From Anaerolineaceae bacterium UBA6133 (GTDB lineage Bacteria; Chloroflexota; Anaerolineae; Anaerolineales; Anaerolineaceae): a stretch of DNA of 64,000 bases. The notes under the pieces are model-generated. The model was not told the origin of the DNA and did no database searches. It worked only from the letters and a program-made list of their open reading frames with translations. Position 1 is the first letter of the stretch; each line of letters starts with the position of its first letter. This document shows positions 1 to 7,982 of this stretch, piece after piece. Location of the stretch: contig DIVL01000066.1 of assembly GCA_002435825.1 (NCBI GenBank), forward strand, positions 1 to 64,000, in the 5' to 3' direction. A program made the translations under genes and the position numbers.

Positions 1-33
1 TTGCACTTACTAGTTGAATCTAAGCTATGAATA

Positions 34-660
34 GTTTAGATTGCTTCACAAAAGAGGTTCGCAATGACAGCCGCATAGGCCTTCGTGCCCTTCTGTCATT
101 GTGAGGGACGAAGCAATCTTAACTGTTTGCCATCAAGGGATGTATGCGGTACACACGCACTTCGTGAATTTTGACCGTTATCCTGTTACCTCAAACTTAT
201 TGGTCTGCCAGGAGTTTAGATTGCTTCACAAAAGAGGTTCGCAATGACAGCCGCATAGGCCTTCGTGACCTTCTGTCCTTGCGAGGGACGAAGCAATCTT
301 AACTGTTTGCCATCAAGGGATGTCACGCACTTCGTGAATTTTGACCGTTATCCTGTTACCTCAAACGTATTGGTCTGCCAGGAGTTTAGATTGCTTCACA
401 AAAGAGGTTCGCAATGACAGCGGAGCAGGCCAGGTATCGTGCCCTTCTGTCACTGCGAGGGACGAAGCAATCTAAAATGTTTGACCTAAAGCAGCGTGAG
501 AGGTTCACACGCACTTCGTGAGTAATTCGCACGATCTTCTATCTCCAACATTCTTGATCTGCCAGGAGTTTAGATCGCTTACGAAATAGTACACTGCGTG
601 TCACAAAAGAGGTTCGCAATACCCTACGGGCACGATGTGACAAATTAAAAATGCTACATC
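34..660. repeat. Tandem array of ~180-bp palindromic repeats
   Basis: Three full units and one partial unit start at 34, 214, 384 and 568, giving periods of about 180, 170 and 184 bp. Each full unit opens with an imperfect palindrome of about 85 bp: GATTGCTTC near 39 pairs with GAAGCAATC near 110, and CAATGACAG near 62 pairs with CTGTCATTG near 93. A less structured spacer containing CACGCACTTCGTGA follows. The second unit lacks about 10 bp of the spacer, and the fourth is degenerate. No coding potential is evident, so 1-705 is non-coding. The look is that of a dispersed REP or MITE-like palindrome that expanded in tandem. Confidence 0.85.
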
Positions 661-705
661 GATCCACCAGGACGCTTAGCGAGAGGACTTAAACCAGGGT
701 TGTTC

Positions 706-1470
706 TTACATTTTTAACGCAAGGCTCGCGGCAAAAAGACTGGTGTAAGCCCCCAGGTGGATCCCGGGGTCGTTGTCCTCGTAGAAATCCTTGAGAAGAA
801 AGCCCGCCTTGAGCTGCCCTCCAATTTGCGCATCGAGTGTGTGACTGAACTGATAACCCGTATCCATTGTTAATTCCGCGCCGTTTTCCACTTCCACTCT
901 GCCGTTGTAGGGCAGCTTGTGGCGCACAATCAGCGGGACATCGCAGTTATCAAGCGCTTCATCGTCAAACATATACAAGATCGGGTTGGTCCAGCCTGCC
1001 ATCATTACCCCGCCGTGCCTGAGCACGCGGTAGCACTCATTCCAGGTTGGCTGCAAGTCTTCAATGTAGCAATTTGAGACAGGGTGGATGATCATGTCAA
1101 AACTCTCGTCTTTGAATGGAAAGGGCAGGGTCATATCAGCCTGCAGTGCCAGGAGTTGGTAATCCTCGCGCTCCGCTACCATCCTTTCGGACTGCAATTG
1201 GCGCATGGAGTTATCCAAAATGGTCACGCGGTAGCCATGCGCCGCCATCACGGGTCCCTGCTGCCCACCGCCGCTTGCCAGTCCCAACACGTCCATTCCA
1301 ACCCCGTCAAACCAACTGAGTGGAACCTTCTTCGTGGGAGTCAGAACAAATTCGATTGGACCGTTTTTTGCCTGCTGGAACTTTTCGGGGGTCAGGGGAA
1401 TTGTCCAGGTGGTGCAATCTTCGCTCCAGGCATCCCACAGGCGGGAATTGTAGGCAACGTAATTCGGCAT
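706..1470 (-). CDS. Class I SAM-dependent methyltransferase
   Basis: A 254-residue cytoplasmic methyltransferase of the Methyltransf_11 type. The SAM-binding motif I appears as VLGLASGGGQQGP, followed by an acidic strand end (TILDNS) and the motif IV region FDMIIHPVSNCYIED. It probably methylates a small molecule, but nothing in the sequence fixes the substrate. I place the start at the ATG at 1470 (MPNYVAYNSRLWDAW), because AAAGGA lies 8 nt upstream; a GTG 18 bp further upstream is possible but has no better ribosome-binding site. It lies 18 bp downstream of the first C39-like peptidase gene on the same strand and is probably cotranscribed with it. Confidence 0.8.
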   Translation of the reverse strand: MPNYVAYNSRLWDAWSEDCTTWTIPLTPEKFQQAKNGPIEFVLTPTKKVPLSWFDGVGMDVLGLASGGGQQGPVMAAHGYRVTILDNSMRQLQSERMVAEREDYQLLALQADMTLPFPFKDESFDMIIHPVSNCYIEDLQPTWNECYRVLRHGGVMMAGWTNPILYMFDDEALDNCDVPLIVRHKLPYNGRVEVENGAELTMDTGYQFSHTLDAQIGGQLKAGFLLKDFYEDNDPGIHLGAYTSLFAASLALKM

Positions 1471-1488
1471 AATCGCGTCCTTTCCCAC

Positions 1489-2856
1489 TCAGTCTACCTT
1501 TTCGCCCAGAGAGATCAGTTCTTCTTTCGCCACCCACCAATCCGGGTGCCAGAAAAGCGCTTGCTTGAAGCTGTCAATTGCCTGGTCGCGCAGACCCAGC
1601 TTGACCTCCGCCCGACCTTTCCAGACCCAGGTTTCGGGGATGGCGTCTTCGGGTGTTTTATCGAGGGTTTGCTTTGTTAGGGTGTACAGGTCCTGGTAGC
1701 GCTGTAAATAGAAATAAGCATAGTATGGACCGGTCTGATACCAGAGCATACGCCACGGACGCTCTTCTTCCTTGAGGGTCGCGTAAATGCGGAAAGCCTC
1801 ATCATAAGACTCTCCCGCGCAAAGGTAATCATTGAGTTCCACGCAGATCGAACCGCGGCTATACCAGACAAAGAAGCGATCCAATCCTTCGCGTTCATAA
1901 AGTTGGCTGCTGACTAAATCGAGCGTATATTCTTTATTATATTGAGCATCCATCTGGGCTCCCAGGATGTCATAGACCTCCTGCTGGCGTTCATAAGGGA
2001 AGATGACCAGGTAAATCCGATCAAACTGCTCCCAATAACGGGTGATCTCTTCATAACTCATCTTGATCATCCCCAGGTAGGTGTCGGGGATGGTCACTTC
2101 CTGAAGCTTGTCGTCATAACCAACGATCAACCCATAGTGCCCCATCCAGCCTTCGTGTCGGTCAGCATATCCGCGCTCAATGATCACCGGGAAGCCGGAA
2201 GCAACCAAGCGTTTCACCAGTTCGAGGTCGCCGCCATAACGCACAATGCCATTGAGTTCTGTTTGTTCCTGCACATACCCAAGCATTTCGTAGGGCATGA
2301 CATTGCGATCCTTGATGAAAGGCTTAAGCACTTCTTCCGTTGTTTTCTGAGTGCCTTCCCATCCCCAAAAGCGCAAAGCCATTGCCAGGTTGGTTGGACC
2401 GCAATTGTTGGGCCCTTGGGCTTCCGGCTCGATGCCCTCGATCATTGCCGAGGGAGGTAGCGGGGGTAGCGGAGTGGGAACAGGCGTTTTTGTTGGGGTG
2501 ATGGTAGGAGTGGAAGTAAACTCAGCCGTGGGCTCAATGCTTGGCGTATAAGTGGGTTGAGGAGTGACCGTAGCCGTAGGCGCCATGGCTGTCAGCGTGG
2601 CAAAAACGCTGGCGTCGAGGGTGCCTTGCTGAGTGGGTTCAAAAACTTCTGCAGCCGGCGGTTTGAAAAAATAGTAAATTCTGGCACGCGCGCTTGCAAG
2701 ATAGAAGTACGCGCGATCGTGGATGGCGGGAATCTGATAGAGACCTGCAAGCAATAGAAACCCAACCACTATAAGTGCAGGGATAATCCAGGGTTTACGC
2801 CATGTAGAGCGCGGTTTAAGCCGCTGGCGGAATGTATGTTTAGCGTTCTTTCTCAT
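1489..2856 (-). CDS. Membrane-anchored C39-like cysteine peptidase with TPR tail (paralogue 1 of 3)
   Basis: A 455-residue protein. One N-terminal membrane segment (residues 23-45) follows a basic cytoplasmic stretch, and a Thr/Pro-rich linker (about 92-135) leads to a papain-like C39_2 domain (about 138-300). The likely catalytic residues are Cys152 in NNCGPTNLAMAL, His240 in GWMGHYG and Asp258 in IPDTYLG. The C-terminal 140 residues contain TPR-like helices ending near PDWWVAKEELISLG. The catalytic domain should lie outside the cell; its substrate is unknown. It is the downstream member of three tandem same-strand paralogues. A TATAAT at 2868-2873 lies close to the ATG, so a short-leader transcript of its own is possible. 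Confidence 0.85.
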   Translation of the reverse strand: MRKNAKHTFRQRLKPRSTWRKPWIIPALIVVGFLLLAGLYQIPAIHDRAYFYLASARARIYYFFKPPAAEVFEPTQQGTLDASVFATLTAMAPTATVTPQPTYTPSIEPTAEFTSTPTITPTKTPVPTPLPPLPPSAMIEGIEPEAQGPNNCGPTNLAMALRFWGWEGTQKTTEEVLKPFIKDRNVMPYEMLGYVQEQTELNGIVRYGGDLELVKRLVASGFPVIIERGYADRHEGWMGHYGLIVGYDDKLQEVTIPDTYLGMIKMSYEEITRYWEQFDRIYLVIFPYERQQEVYDILGAQMDAQYNKEYTLDLVSSQLYEREGLDRFFVWYSRGSICVELNDYLCAGESYDEAFRIYATLKEEERPWRMLWYQTGPYYAYFYLQRYQDLYTLTKQTLDKTPEDAIPETWVWKGRAEVKLGLRDQAIDSFKQALFWHPDWWVAKEELISLGEKVD

Positions 2857-2901
2857 AACAGTCTGGCATTATAACAGTGAACAAAAAATGCCGATTTTTG
2901 C

Positions 2902-4227
2902 TCAGGGCTGCACACCCAGCTCAGCCAAACCTTCGAGGGGTAGTGCCCAACCGGGGTGATACTCGAGTGCTTTGCGGTAATGGGAGATAGCGTCATTGGT
3001 CATTTGCAGGGCTGCCGCGGCACGACCAGCCCAATACCAAGTTTCGGGCAGAGAGGGTATGCTGGTGTTATTGATGGTCTGCATCGCAATATTCAGGCAA
3101 TCCTGGTAGCGCCCGGTGTAGTAGTAAGCCGGATAAGCTCCCACCTGGTACCAGGTGATGCGCCAGGGACGTTCCCCGGGGGGCAATTGTGCATAAATGG
3201 CAAAAGCCTGGTCATAAGCCTGCGCTGCCTCGATGTAGTTTTGCATCTCAACCAGGACACTGCCCCGGGAATACCAGGCGAAAAACAGTTCGCGTCCGCT
3301 AACCTGTTGGATGCGTGCGGTGACCCGATCGAGAGTGTTCTGCAAATTCACAGCCGGATCAGCGTCCGGTCCGAGCAGCGCCAGCACATCAGCCTCACGC
3401 TCAGGCGGGTAGACAACCAGGTAAATCCCGTCAAAATGCGCCCAGTCGAGCATCAGCTCGTCGTAACTGAGGTTCATCATCCCCAAAAGCGTGTCCGGAA
3501 TGCGGACTGTCTGCCGGGAGTCATCATAAGCTGTCACAATGCTGTAATGCCCCATCCAGCCATCTTCAGGATCCGTGTGACCGCGTTCCAAAAGGACCGG
3601 GTAACCGTCCGAAACCAGGCGCTTTACGACGTCGAGCGTGCCGCCATAGCGAATCAAAGCGGCAAGGTTCGTCTTCTCGATCACAAAATCGCGCATCTCG
3701 CTGAGCATCACATTGCGATCATCTTTGTGGGTTCTGAGACCGGCTTTGGTAACATCCTGGGTGCTTGGCCAGCCCCAGTAGGTAATATGCATCGAGAGGT
3801 TGGCGGGTCCGCAGTTGTTGAAGCTCTGATACTCCAGACCCATGCCGTCCAGCTCGAAAGCAGCGGGAACAGGCATAAGAGTGGGGGTGGGTTCAGGCGG
3901 GGTAATCGGCTGCGCAGGGTCGCCTTCAGGGGTTGGTGTTTGTTCAGACACAGGCGTCTGAGTGGGTGCCATGGCGGTCAACGAAGCCAGCACACTCGCG
4001 TCGAGCGTGCCCTGCTGGGATGGACCGAAGACGTTTTCGGATGGCGGATTGCGCCGATAGTAGATCGCTGAATAAAGATTTAGCACGCGTGTTTCCACTG
4101 CCGGGACTTGCATCGCGCCAAATCCAAGCAAGCCCAATACGACCAGGATCGCGAGATAAGGCCAGGGTTTGCGCCAGGGGGAGCGCTTTCCGAGAGTTTT
4201 CTTAAGGTGTTTTTTTGATGCTGACAT
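2902..4227 (-). CDS. Membrane-anchored C39-like cysteine peptidase with TPR tail (paralogue 2 of 3)
   Basis: A 441-residue protein with the same architecture as its neighbours: basic N terminus, one membrane segment (about 22-42), a conserved QQGTLDASVLASLTAM stretch, a Pro/Thr linker (about 88-122), a C39_2 domain with Cys139 (NNCGPANLSM), His227 (GWMGHYS) and Asp245 (IPDTLLG), and a TPR-like C terminus (ALEYHPGWALPLEGLAELG). The catalytic Cys/His/Asp pattern is intact. The linkers differ strongly between the three copies while the catalytic motifs are kept, which argues for old duplications under selection. It lies 45 bp upstream of paralogue 1 and 29 bp downstream of paralogue 3. Confidence 0.85.
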   Translation of the reverse strand: MSASKKHLKKTLGKRSPWRKPWPYLAILVVLGLLGFGAMQVPAVETRVLNLYSAIYYRRNPPSENVFGPSQQGTLDASVLASLTAMAPTQTPVSEQTPTPEGDPAQPITPPEPTPTLMPVPAAFELDGMGLEYQSFNNCGPANLSMHITYWGWPSTQDVTKAGLRTHKDDRNVMLSEMRDFVIEKTNLAALIRYGGTLDVVKRLVSDGYPVLLERGHTDPEDGWMGHYSIVTAYDDSRQTVRIPDTLLGMMNLSYDELMLDWAHFDGIYLVVYPPEREADVLALLGPDADPAVNLQNTLDRVTARIQQVSGRELFFAWYSRGSVLVEMQNYIEAAQAYDQAFAIYAQLPPGERPWRITWYQVGAYPAYYYTGRYQDCLNIAMQTINNTSIPSLPETWYWAGRAAAALQMTNDAISHYRKALEYHPGWALPLEGLAELGVQP

Positions 4228-4256
4228 AAGGTCTCTTCAGTTTAATGGTTGCAAGG

Positions 4257-5594
4257 TTAGGGTTCAACGCCCAGGGCTTTGAGCTCAGCCACTGCTGGCG
4301 GCCAGCCAGGATGCCACTGTAAGGCGCGTTTGAAATCGAAAATAGCGGTCTGAGTATTGCCCAGAGCCACGTTAGCGCGACCACTCCACAAAAAGGTTTC
4401 GGGAAGAGCCGGCGTGCTGGCAACTGTGTACGTCATATAGGTGAGCCTGACAACGTCATCGTATCTGCCTGTGTAGTAATAGGCTTCATAAGGACCAACC
4501 TGGTACCAGAGCATGCGCCATGGGCGGTCATCCACTGGCAGCCAACCGTAGACTTCGAAAGCGTTATCGAAAGCTTCGGCAGCGTTAACATAGTCTTTCT
4601 TCAAGACCAGCAGTTCGCCAACACTGTAGAAGGCGAAATACTGCTCAGAACGATCGGCTTTCTCAGATCGGTCCCGAAAGAGTTCGAGGGTGTAATTTAA
4701 GTTGTATTCCGGGTCGGCATGGTCGCCCAGCAATTCCAACACGATCTCTCGCTCCTCTGGAGGGAAAATGACCAGATAAGTGCCCGAAAATTCGTCCCAG
4801 AACTTTTGAAGTACGTCGTAATCAATCCAGATGTTGCCATTTACGGTGTCGGGGATGTGGACCGCATTTTTGGCATCATCATAACCATCAACCACGCCGT
4901 AATGCCCCATCCAACCTTTCCATTCCTCGTCAAGGTTGACATAACCGCGTTCTACCAGCACCGGATAACCGGCCGCGACCAGTCTTTTGAGTAAATCGAC
5001 AGTGCCGCCAAAACGCAGGACAGCGCCTTGCTGGGTGTTCTCCTGGATGTAAGTGACCATTTCCTGCGGTGTTACGTTGAGGTCTTCAAGGCGGGGTTTG
5101 ACCACCTGCTCGATATCGATCTGCTCACCCACCCAACCCCAATAACGCAGAGCAAGGGCGAGGTTGGTTGGACCACAGCTGTTCAAACGCTGATATTCCT
5201 GCACAACACCCTCAAGCTGCACAGAGGCAGGGATTGGGGTTGGGCTTGGCGTTGGAGATACAGCGGTTGTTTTCTCAGAAGTGGTTCCCGTTGTCGGTTC
5301 GGGAGTGTAAGTAGCCGTAGGGGTGGGAATCAGCGCCGTGAGGGTGGCAGCAACACTCGCGTCAGGGGTGGAGTCCTGCGAAGGGTTAAAGGTCGATTGG
5401 GCTGGGGGTCTGAAGAAATAATAGATGCGGGAACGCAGTGTGGTTACGTAAAAATACGCGCGGTCATGGATCGCGGGCACCTGGTACAGGGCAAACAGCA
5501 CGACCACCCCAATTAGCAGAATTCCGAGGATGATCAGCCAAACCGGACGTTTGCGGCTGGCTAGCGTTTTGTTACTTCTGTTTTCTTCAGCCAT
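4257..5594 (-). CDS. Membrane-anchored C39-like cysteine peptidase with TPR tail (paralogue 3 of 3)
   Basis: A 445-residue protein from the chosen ATG at 5594 (MAEENRSNKTLASRKRPVW). That start matches the N termini of the two paralogues better than an ATG 51 bp upstream; neither has a strong ribosome-binding site. Membrane segment about 18-38, Pro/Thr linker 88-123, C39_2 domain with Cys140 (NSCGPTNLALAL), His231 (GWMGHYG) and Asp249 (IPDTVNG), then TPR-like repeats ending at QWHPGWPPAVAELKALG. It is the first gene of the three-gene array by transcription order. Its function is presumably the same as the other copies, possibly with different specificity. Confidence 0.83.
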   Translation of the reverse strand: MAEENRSNKTLASRKRPVWLIILGILLIGVVVLFALYQVPAIHDRAYFYVTTLRSRIYYFFRPPAQSTFNPSQDSTPDASVAATLTALIPTPTATYTPEPTTGTTSEKTTAVSPTPSPTPIPASVQLEGVVQEYQRLNSCGPTNLALALRYWGWVGEQIDIEQVVKPRLEDLNVTPQEMVTYIQENTQQGAVLRFGGTVDLLKRLVAAGYPVLVERGYVNLDEEWKGWMGHYGVVDGYDDAKNAVHIPDTVNGNIWIDYDVLQKFWDEFSGTYLVIFPPEEREIVLELLGDHADPEYNLNYTLELFRDRSEKADRSEQYFAFYSVGELLVLKKDYVNAAEAFDNAFEVYGWLPVDDRPWRMLWYQVGPYEAYYYTGRYDDVVRLTYMTYTVASTPALPETFLWSGRANVALGNTQTAIFDFKRALQWHPGWPPAVAELKALGVEP

Positions 5595-5733
5595 ACAGGG
5601 TTCGATTATATCGCAAGACGGATATGGTGATTTTTTATGTGTCATGTTTTTCTGGATTCCTAGCGGTTTGATTCACTCAGGTAATTTTGTTGGAACCCAA
5701 TCTGACACAAATCTTATGCACAAGCAGTAAGAT

Positions 5734-5762
5734 TTTACCAGGTCATTTTGTGGTACTATAAT
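5734..5762 (+). promoter_or_regulatory. Candidate promoter of the FmdB-family gene
   Basis: TTTACC (5734-5739), a 17-bp spacer, then a consensus TATAAT (5757-5762). It lies 29 bp upstream of the ATG and is correctly oriented. The -35 half is weak. Confidence 0.5.
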
Positions 5763-5791
5763 GAATTGTGACCAGGAGAAGTAAGTAGAAC

Positions 5792-6103
5792 ATGCCAGTT
5801 TACAGTTATAAATGCGATAGTTGCGATTATCATTTCGATCAATTCCAACATTTTACCGATGACCCTCTAACCGTTTGCCCCAGCTGCAACACTGTCGCGC
5901 TGCGAAAGGTCTACCAACCGGTAGGTATTGTTTTCAAGGGTAAAGGTTTTTACGCCACTGACAATCGCTCACCATCCGGGCAGAAGTACAGCCACAAGTC
6001 GGAAGGGGAAGGCGGCAATGGTTCCAAATCGCCCTCAGAGAATAAGACGGAGGGCTCGTCTAAGGAACCCGCCAAAGCCAGTACAACCACAACCGCCGAA
6101 TAG
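5792..6103 (+). CDS. FmdB-family zinc-ribbon protein
   Basis: A 103-residue protein. The N-terminal 60 residues are a typical FmdB/CxxC regulatory-type zinc ribbon: MPVYSYKCDSCDYHF and later TVCPSCNTVALRKVY supply the two CxxC pairs, followed by the family's VFKGKGFYATD. The remainder is a low-complexity Ser/Glu/Lys/Thr tail. Family members are often called regulatory proteins, but their role is poorly defined. AGGAG lies about 12 nt before the ATG. The gene has its own promoter and is closed by an intrinsic terminator that overlaps the stop codon, so it is monocistronic. Confidence 0.85.
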   Translation: MPVYSYKCDSCDYHFDQFQHFTDDPLTVCPSCNTVALRKVYQPVGIVFKGKGFYATDNRSPSGQKYSHKSEGEGGNGSKSPSENKTEGSSKEPAKASTTTTAE

Positions 6104-6116
6104 GCGGTTTTTTTAT
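6091..6116 (+). terminator. Intrinsic terminator of the FmdB-family gene
   Basis: AACCGCC, loop GAATA, GGCGGTT, then a T run. The 5' arm is within the last codons of the gene, and the stop codon is in the loop. Confidence 0.85.
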
Positions 6117-6213
6117 CTTCTGTTTCCAATATAAACATTTCGTTGCTGAATTAATAAAAGGCTGGGGCGGCAAGCCGCCCCAGCCCAACCCCTTTACCCC
6201 CTCATAACCCCCA

Positions 6214-6849
6214 CTATTTGGCGCGTTTATTGTCCTCGTCGAGCTTATCCTTCCAGTCCGCCGGCAGCGGAGCGCCGGAGCGCATCGCGCTGATGGCAAC
6301 ATTGAGCGAGTCATACTGCACCCGCACTCCCTGCGCGTCCTTGACGTAGTTTGAAGCCCGGTGGCTCTCAATGCCAATGCTGCCCGCGGCAGCCTGCGCG
6401 TCGATATCGGCCCCCAGGAACAGGAATTCCCAACCTTCTTTCTTGCAATCGTCAATCATTTTCTGCAGCATCGCGGCGTTGGTCTCTCGCGAGGCGTTTT
6501 CGTAGCCATCAGTGGTGATGACCATGATGACCTTATCTGCCCGACCCTCTGGCTTGGTTTGCTTCTGCACATTCACAATTTTGCGGATGCCAAGCGCCAC
6601 GGCATCATACAGCGCGGTGCTGCCCCGCACAAAGTAATCCCTATCGGTCAGGGGTGCGATGTCCTGCAGATCGATACGGTCATGCAAGACCTCGAAAAAG
6701 TTGTCGAACAGGATGGTGGTGACGCGGGTTTCACCTTCGATCTTTTTCTGATCGCTGATGGTCGCATTGAATCCCCCAATGGTGTCGCTTTCCAAGCCCC
6801 CCATTGAGCCGCTGCGGTCGAGTACGAAAATTAGTTCTGTTTTGTTCAT
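6214..6849 (-). CDS. von Willebrand factor A domain protein (TerY-like)
   Basis: A 211-residue, essentially single-domain VWA protein without signal peptide, so cytoplasmic. The MIDAS metal site is intact: LDRSGSMGG (DxSxS) near the N terminus, a Thr in the VRGSTALYDA loop and Asp in ITTDGYENAS. The start is the ATG at 6849 (MNKTELIFVLDRSGS), preceded by AGGAGGT at 5 nt. Upstream on the same strand lies a macro-domain protein, so the two probably form a unit. Small standalone VWA proteins of this type are associated with Ter-like stress or phage-response systems; that link is an inference here. Confidence 0.8.
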   Translation of the reverse strand: MNKTELIFVLDRSGSMGGLESDTIGGFNATISDQKKIEGETRVTTILFDNFFEVLHDRIDLQDIAPLTDRDYFVRGSTALYDAVALGIRKIVNVQKQTKPEGRADKVIMVITTDGYENASRETNAAMLQKMIDDCKKEGWEFLFLGADIDAQAAAGSIGIESHRASNYVKDAQGVRVQYDSLNVAISAMRSGAPLPADWKDKLDEDNKRAK

Positions 6850-6923
6850 GTAGACCTCCTTGTTGATCTGAGGTCTATGATATTCCCCCAAGCCTTTGCT
6901 GTGGTCGCCTGGCAGGCGACATT

Positions 6924-7967
6924 TTAGACGCCGAGTAAACTTTGATCAAAGTCGTAAAGCGCTGCATTCACCCGGGCAATGTCGTGATCGCCTTTTTCCA
7001 AAAAATAACTCACGATCAGGTCGCGCGTATCGCACGGGCTGAAGGCAAATCCCGCGCGTGCCAGCAGGTCCTGCGCATCCTGAACCGAAAGCCGCAGCCC
7101 GATGGTGAACGCCAATACAGTGGACTTGCTGGGAGCATAGCCGGGATTGCTGCGGATCTTGCTGAAGAGCCGGCGGTCGATGTTGGAGCGTTTGTAGGTC
7201 TCAGCGTCAGTCATTCCCTTCGAGTCGATGAGGTTGAGTAAAGCTTCCGAGAAGGTTTTCTCCTTAGGAAAGACCAGCTTCTCGTCCTTACCAGTTTCCG
7301 GCATACTCACTGAAGGATAGATTTGTTCATATTCGCGACGCTGCTTTGGACTTTCGCGAAGCATGTCGTGTTGAATCATAGGTTGAGGAGCATAAGGGTG
7401 GTTATAGTCCCGCCTTCGATTGCGGTCGAGATGTTCGTCTACATAATGATCATCGATGTAGCTTTTCAGGTCCTTGCGAAGTTTGAAGCCAAGCGCGACA
7501 GCGGTCTGGTCAAACATGACCAGGGTTACCTGCATGTCGTGTTGAAAGAGAAAGCGGTTAATTTCATCCAGCGCAACCGCCAAGGCCTCTTCATAGGGGT
7601 ACCCGTAAATACCGGAGGAGATCAAAGGGAAGGCAATGCTTTCAAGTCCGTATTCCTTGGCAAGCTCCAGGCTGGAGCGGTAAGCGCTGCGCAGGACGCT
7701 CTCCTCACCCTGGTTCCCCCCCTGCCAGATCGGACCCACAGTGTGAATCACATATCTTGCTGGAAGATTAAAACCGGGCGTGATCACCGCGCTGCCCGGT
7801 GGGCAATAACCGATTGCGTCACAAGCTTTGGTCATTTCCTGCTCGCCGGCAGCGTAAAATATTCTGCCGCACACACCGCCGCCCTGCTTGAGCCCGGAGT
7901 TGGCCGCGTTGACAATGGCGTCCACGTCCATGCTTACGATGTCGTTGCGAATGATGTTAAATGGCAT
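6924..7967 (-). CDS. Macro domain protein with C-terminal HTH-like domain
   Basis: A 347-residue protein. Residues 1-165 form a macro domain that should bind ADP-ribose or a related metabolite: VDAIVNAANSGLKQGGGVCG, the phosphate loop ISSGIYGYPYEEAL and YVIHTVGPIW are all present. After a charged linker (about 170-235), residues 236-347 form an alpha-helical domain (FSEALLNLIDSKGMTDAETY, then RRLFSKIRSNPGYAPSKSTV) that resembles an XRE-like helix-turn-helix and recurs with VWA/macro proteins in Firmicutes (from memory). It may de-ADP-ribosylate or sense ADP-ribose. It lies 74 bp upstream of the VWA gene. Confidence 0.82.
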   Translation of the reverse strand: MPFNIIRNDIVSMDVDAIVNAANSGLKQGGGVCGRIFYAAGEQEMTKACDAIGYCPPGSAVITPGFNLPARYVIHTVGPIWQGGNQGEESVLRSAYRSSLELAKEYGLESIAFPLISSGIYGYPYEEALAVALDEINRFLFQHDMQVTLVMFDQTAVALGFKLRKDLKSYIDDHYVDEHLDRNRRRDYNHPYAPQPMIQHDMLRESPKQRREYEQIYPSVSMPETGKDEKLVFPKEKTFSEALLNLIDSKGMTDAETYKRSNIDRRLFSKIRSNPGYAPSKSTVLAFTIGLRLSVQDAQDLLARAGFAFSPCDTRDLIVSYFLEKGDHDIARVNAALYDFDQSLLGV

Positions 7968-7982
7968 TATTATCTCTCAAAA

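Noticed and set aside
34..660. CRISPR array
   Set aside because: Units are about 180 bp with palindromes and similar spacers; no 25-40-bp repeat with unique spacers and no cas genes.
2956..4071. 371-codon open frame on the plus strand
   Set aside because: Entirely antisense to the second C39 paralogue, whose catalytic motifs show the real frame.
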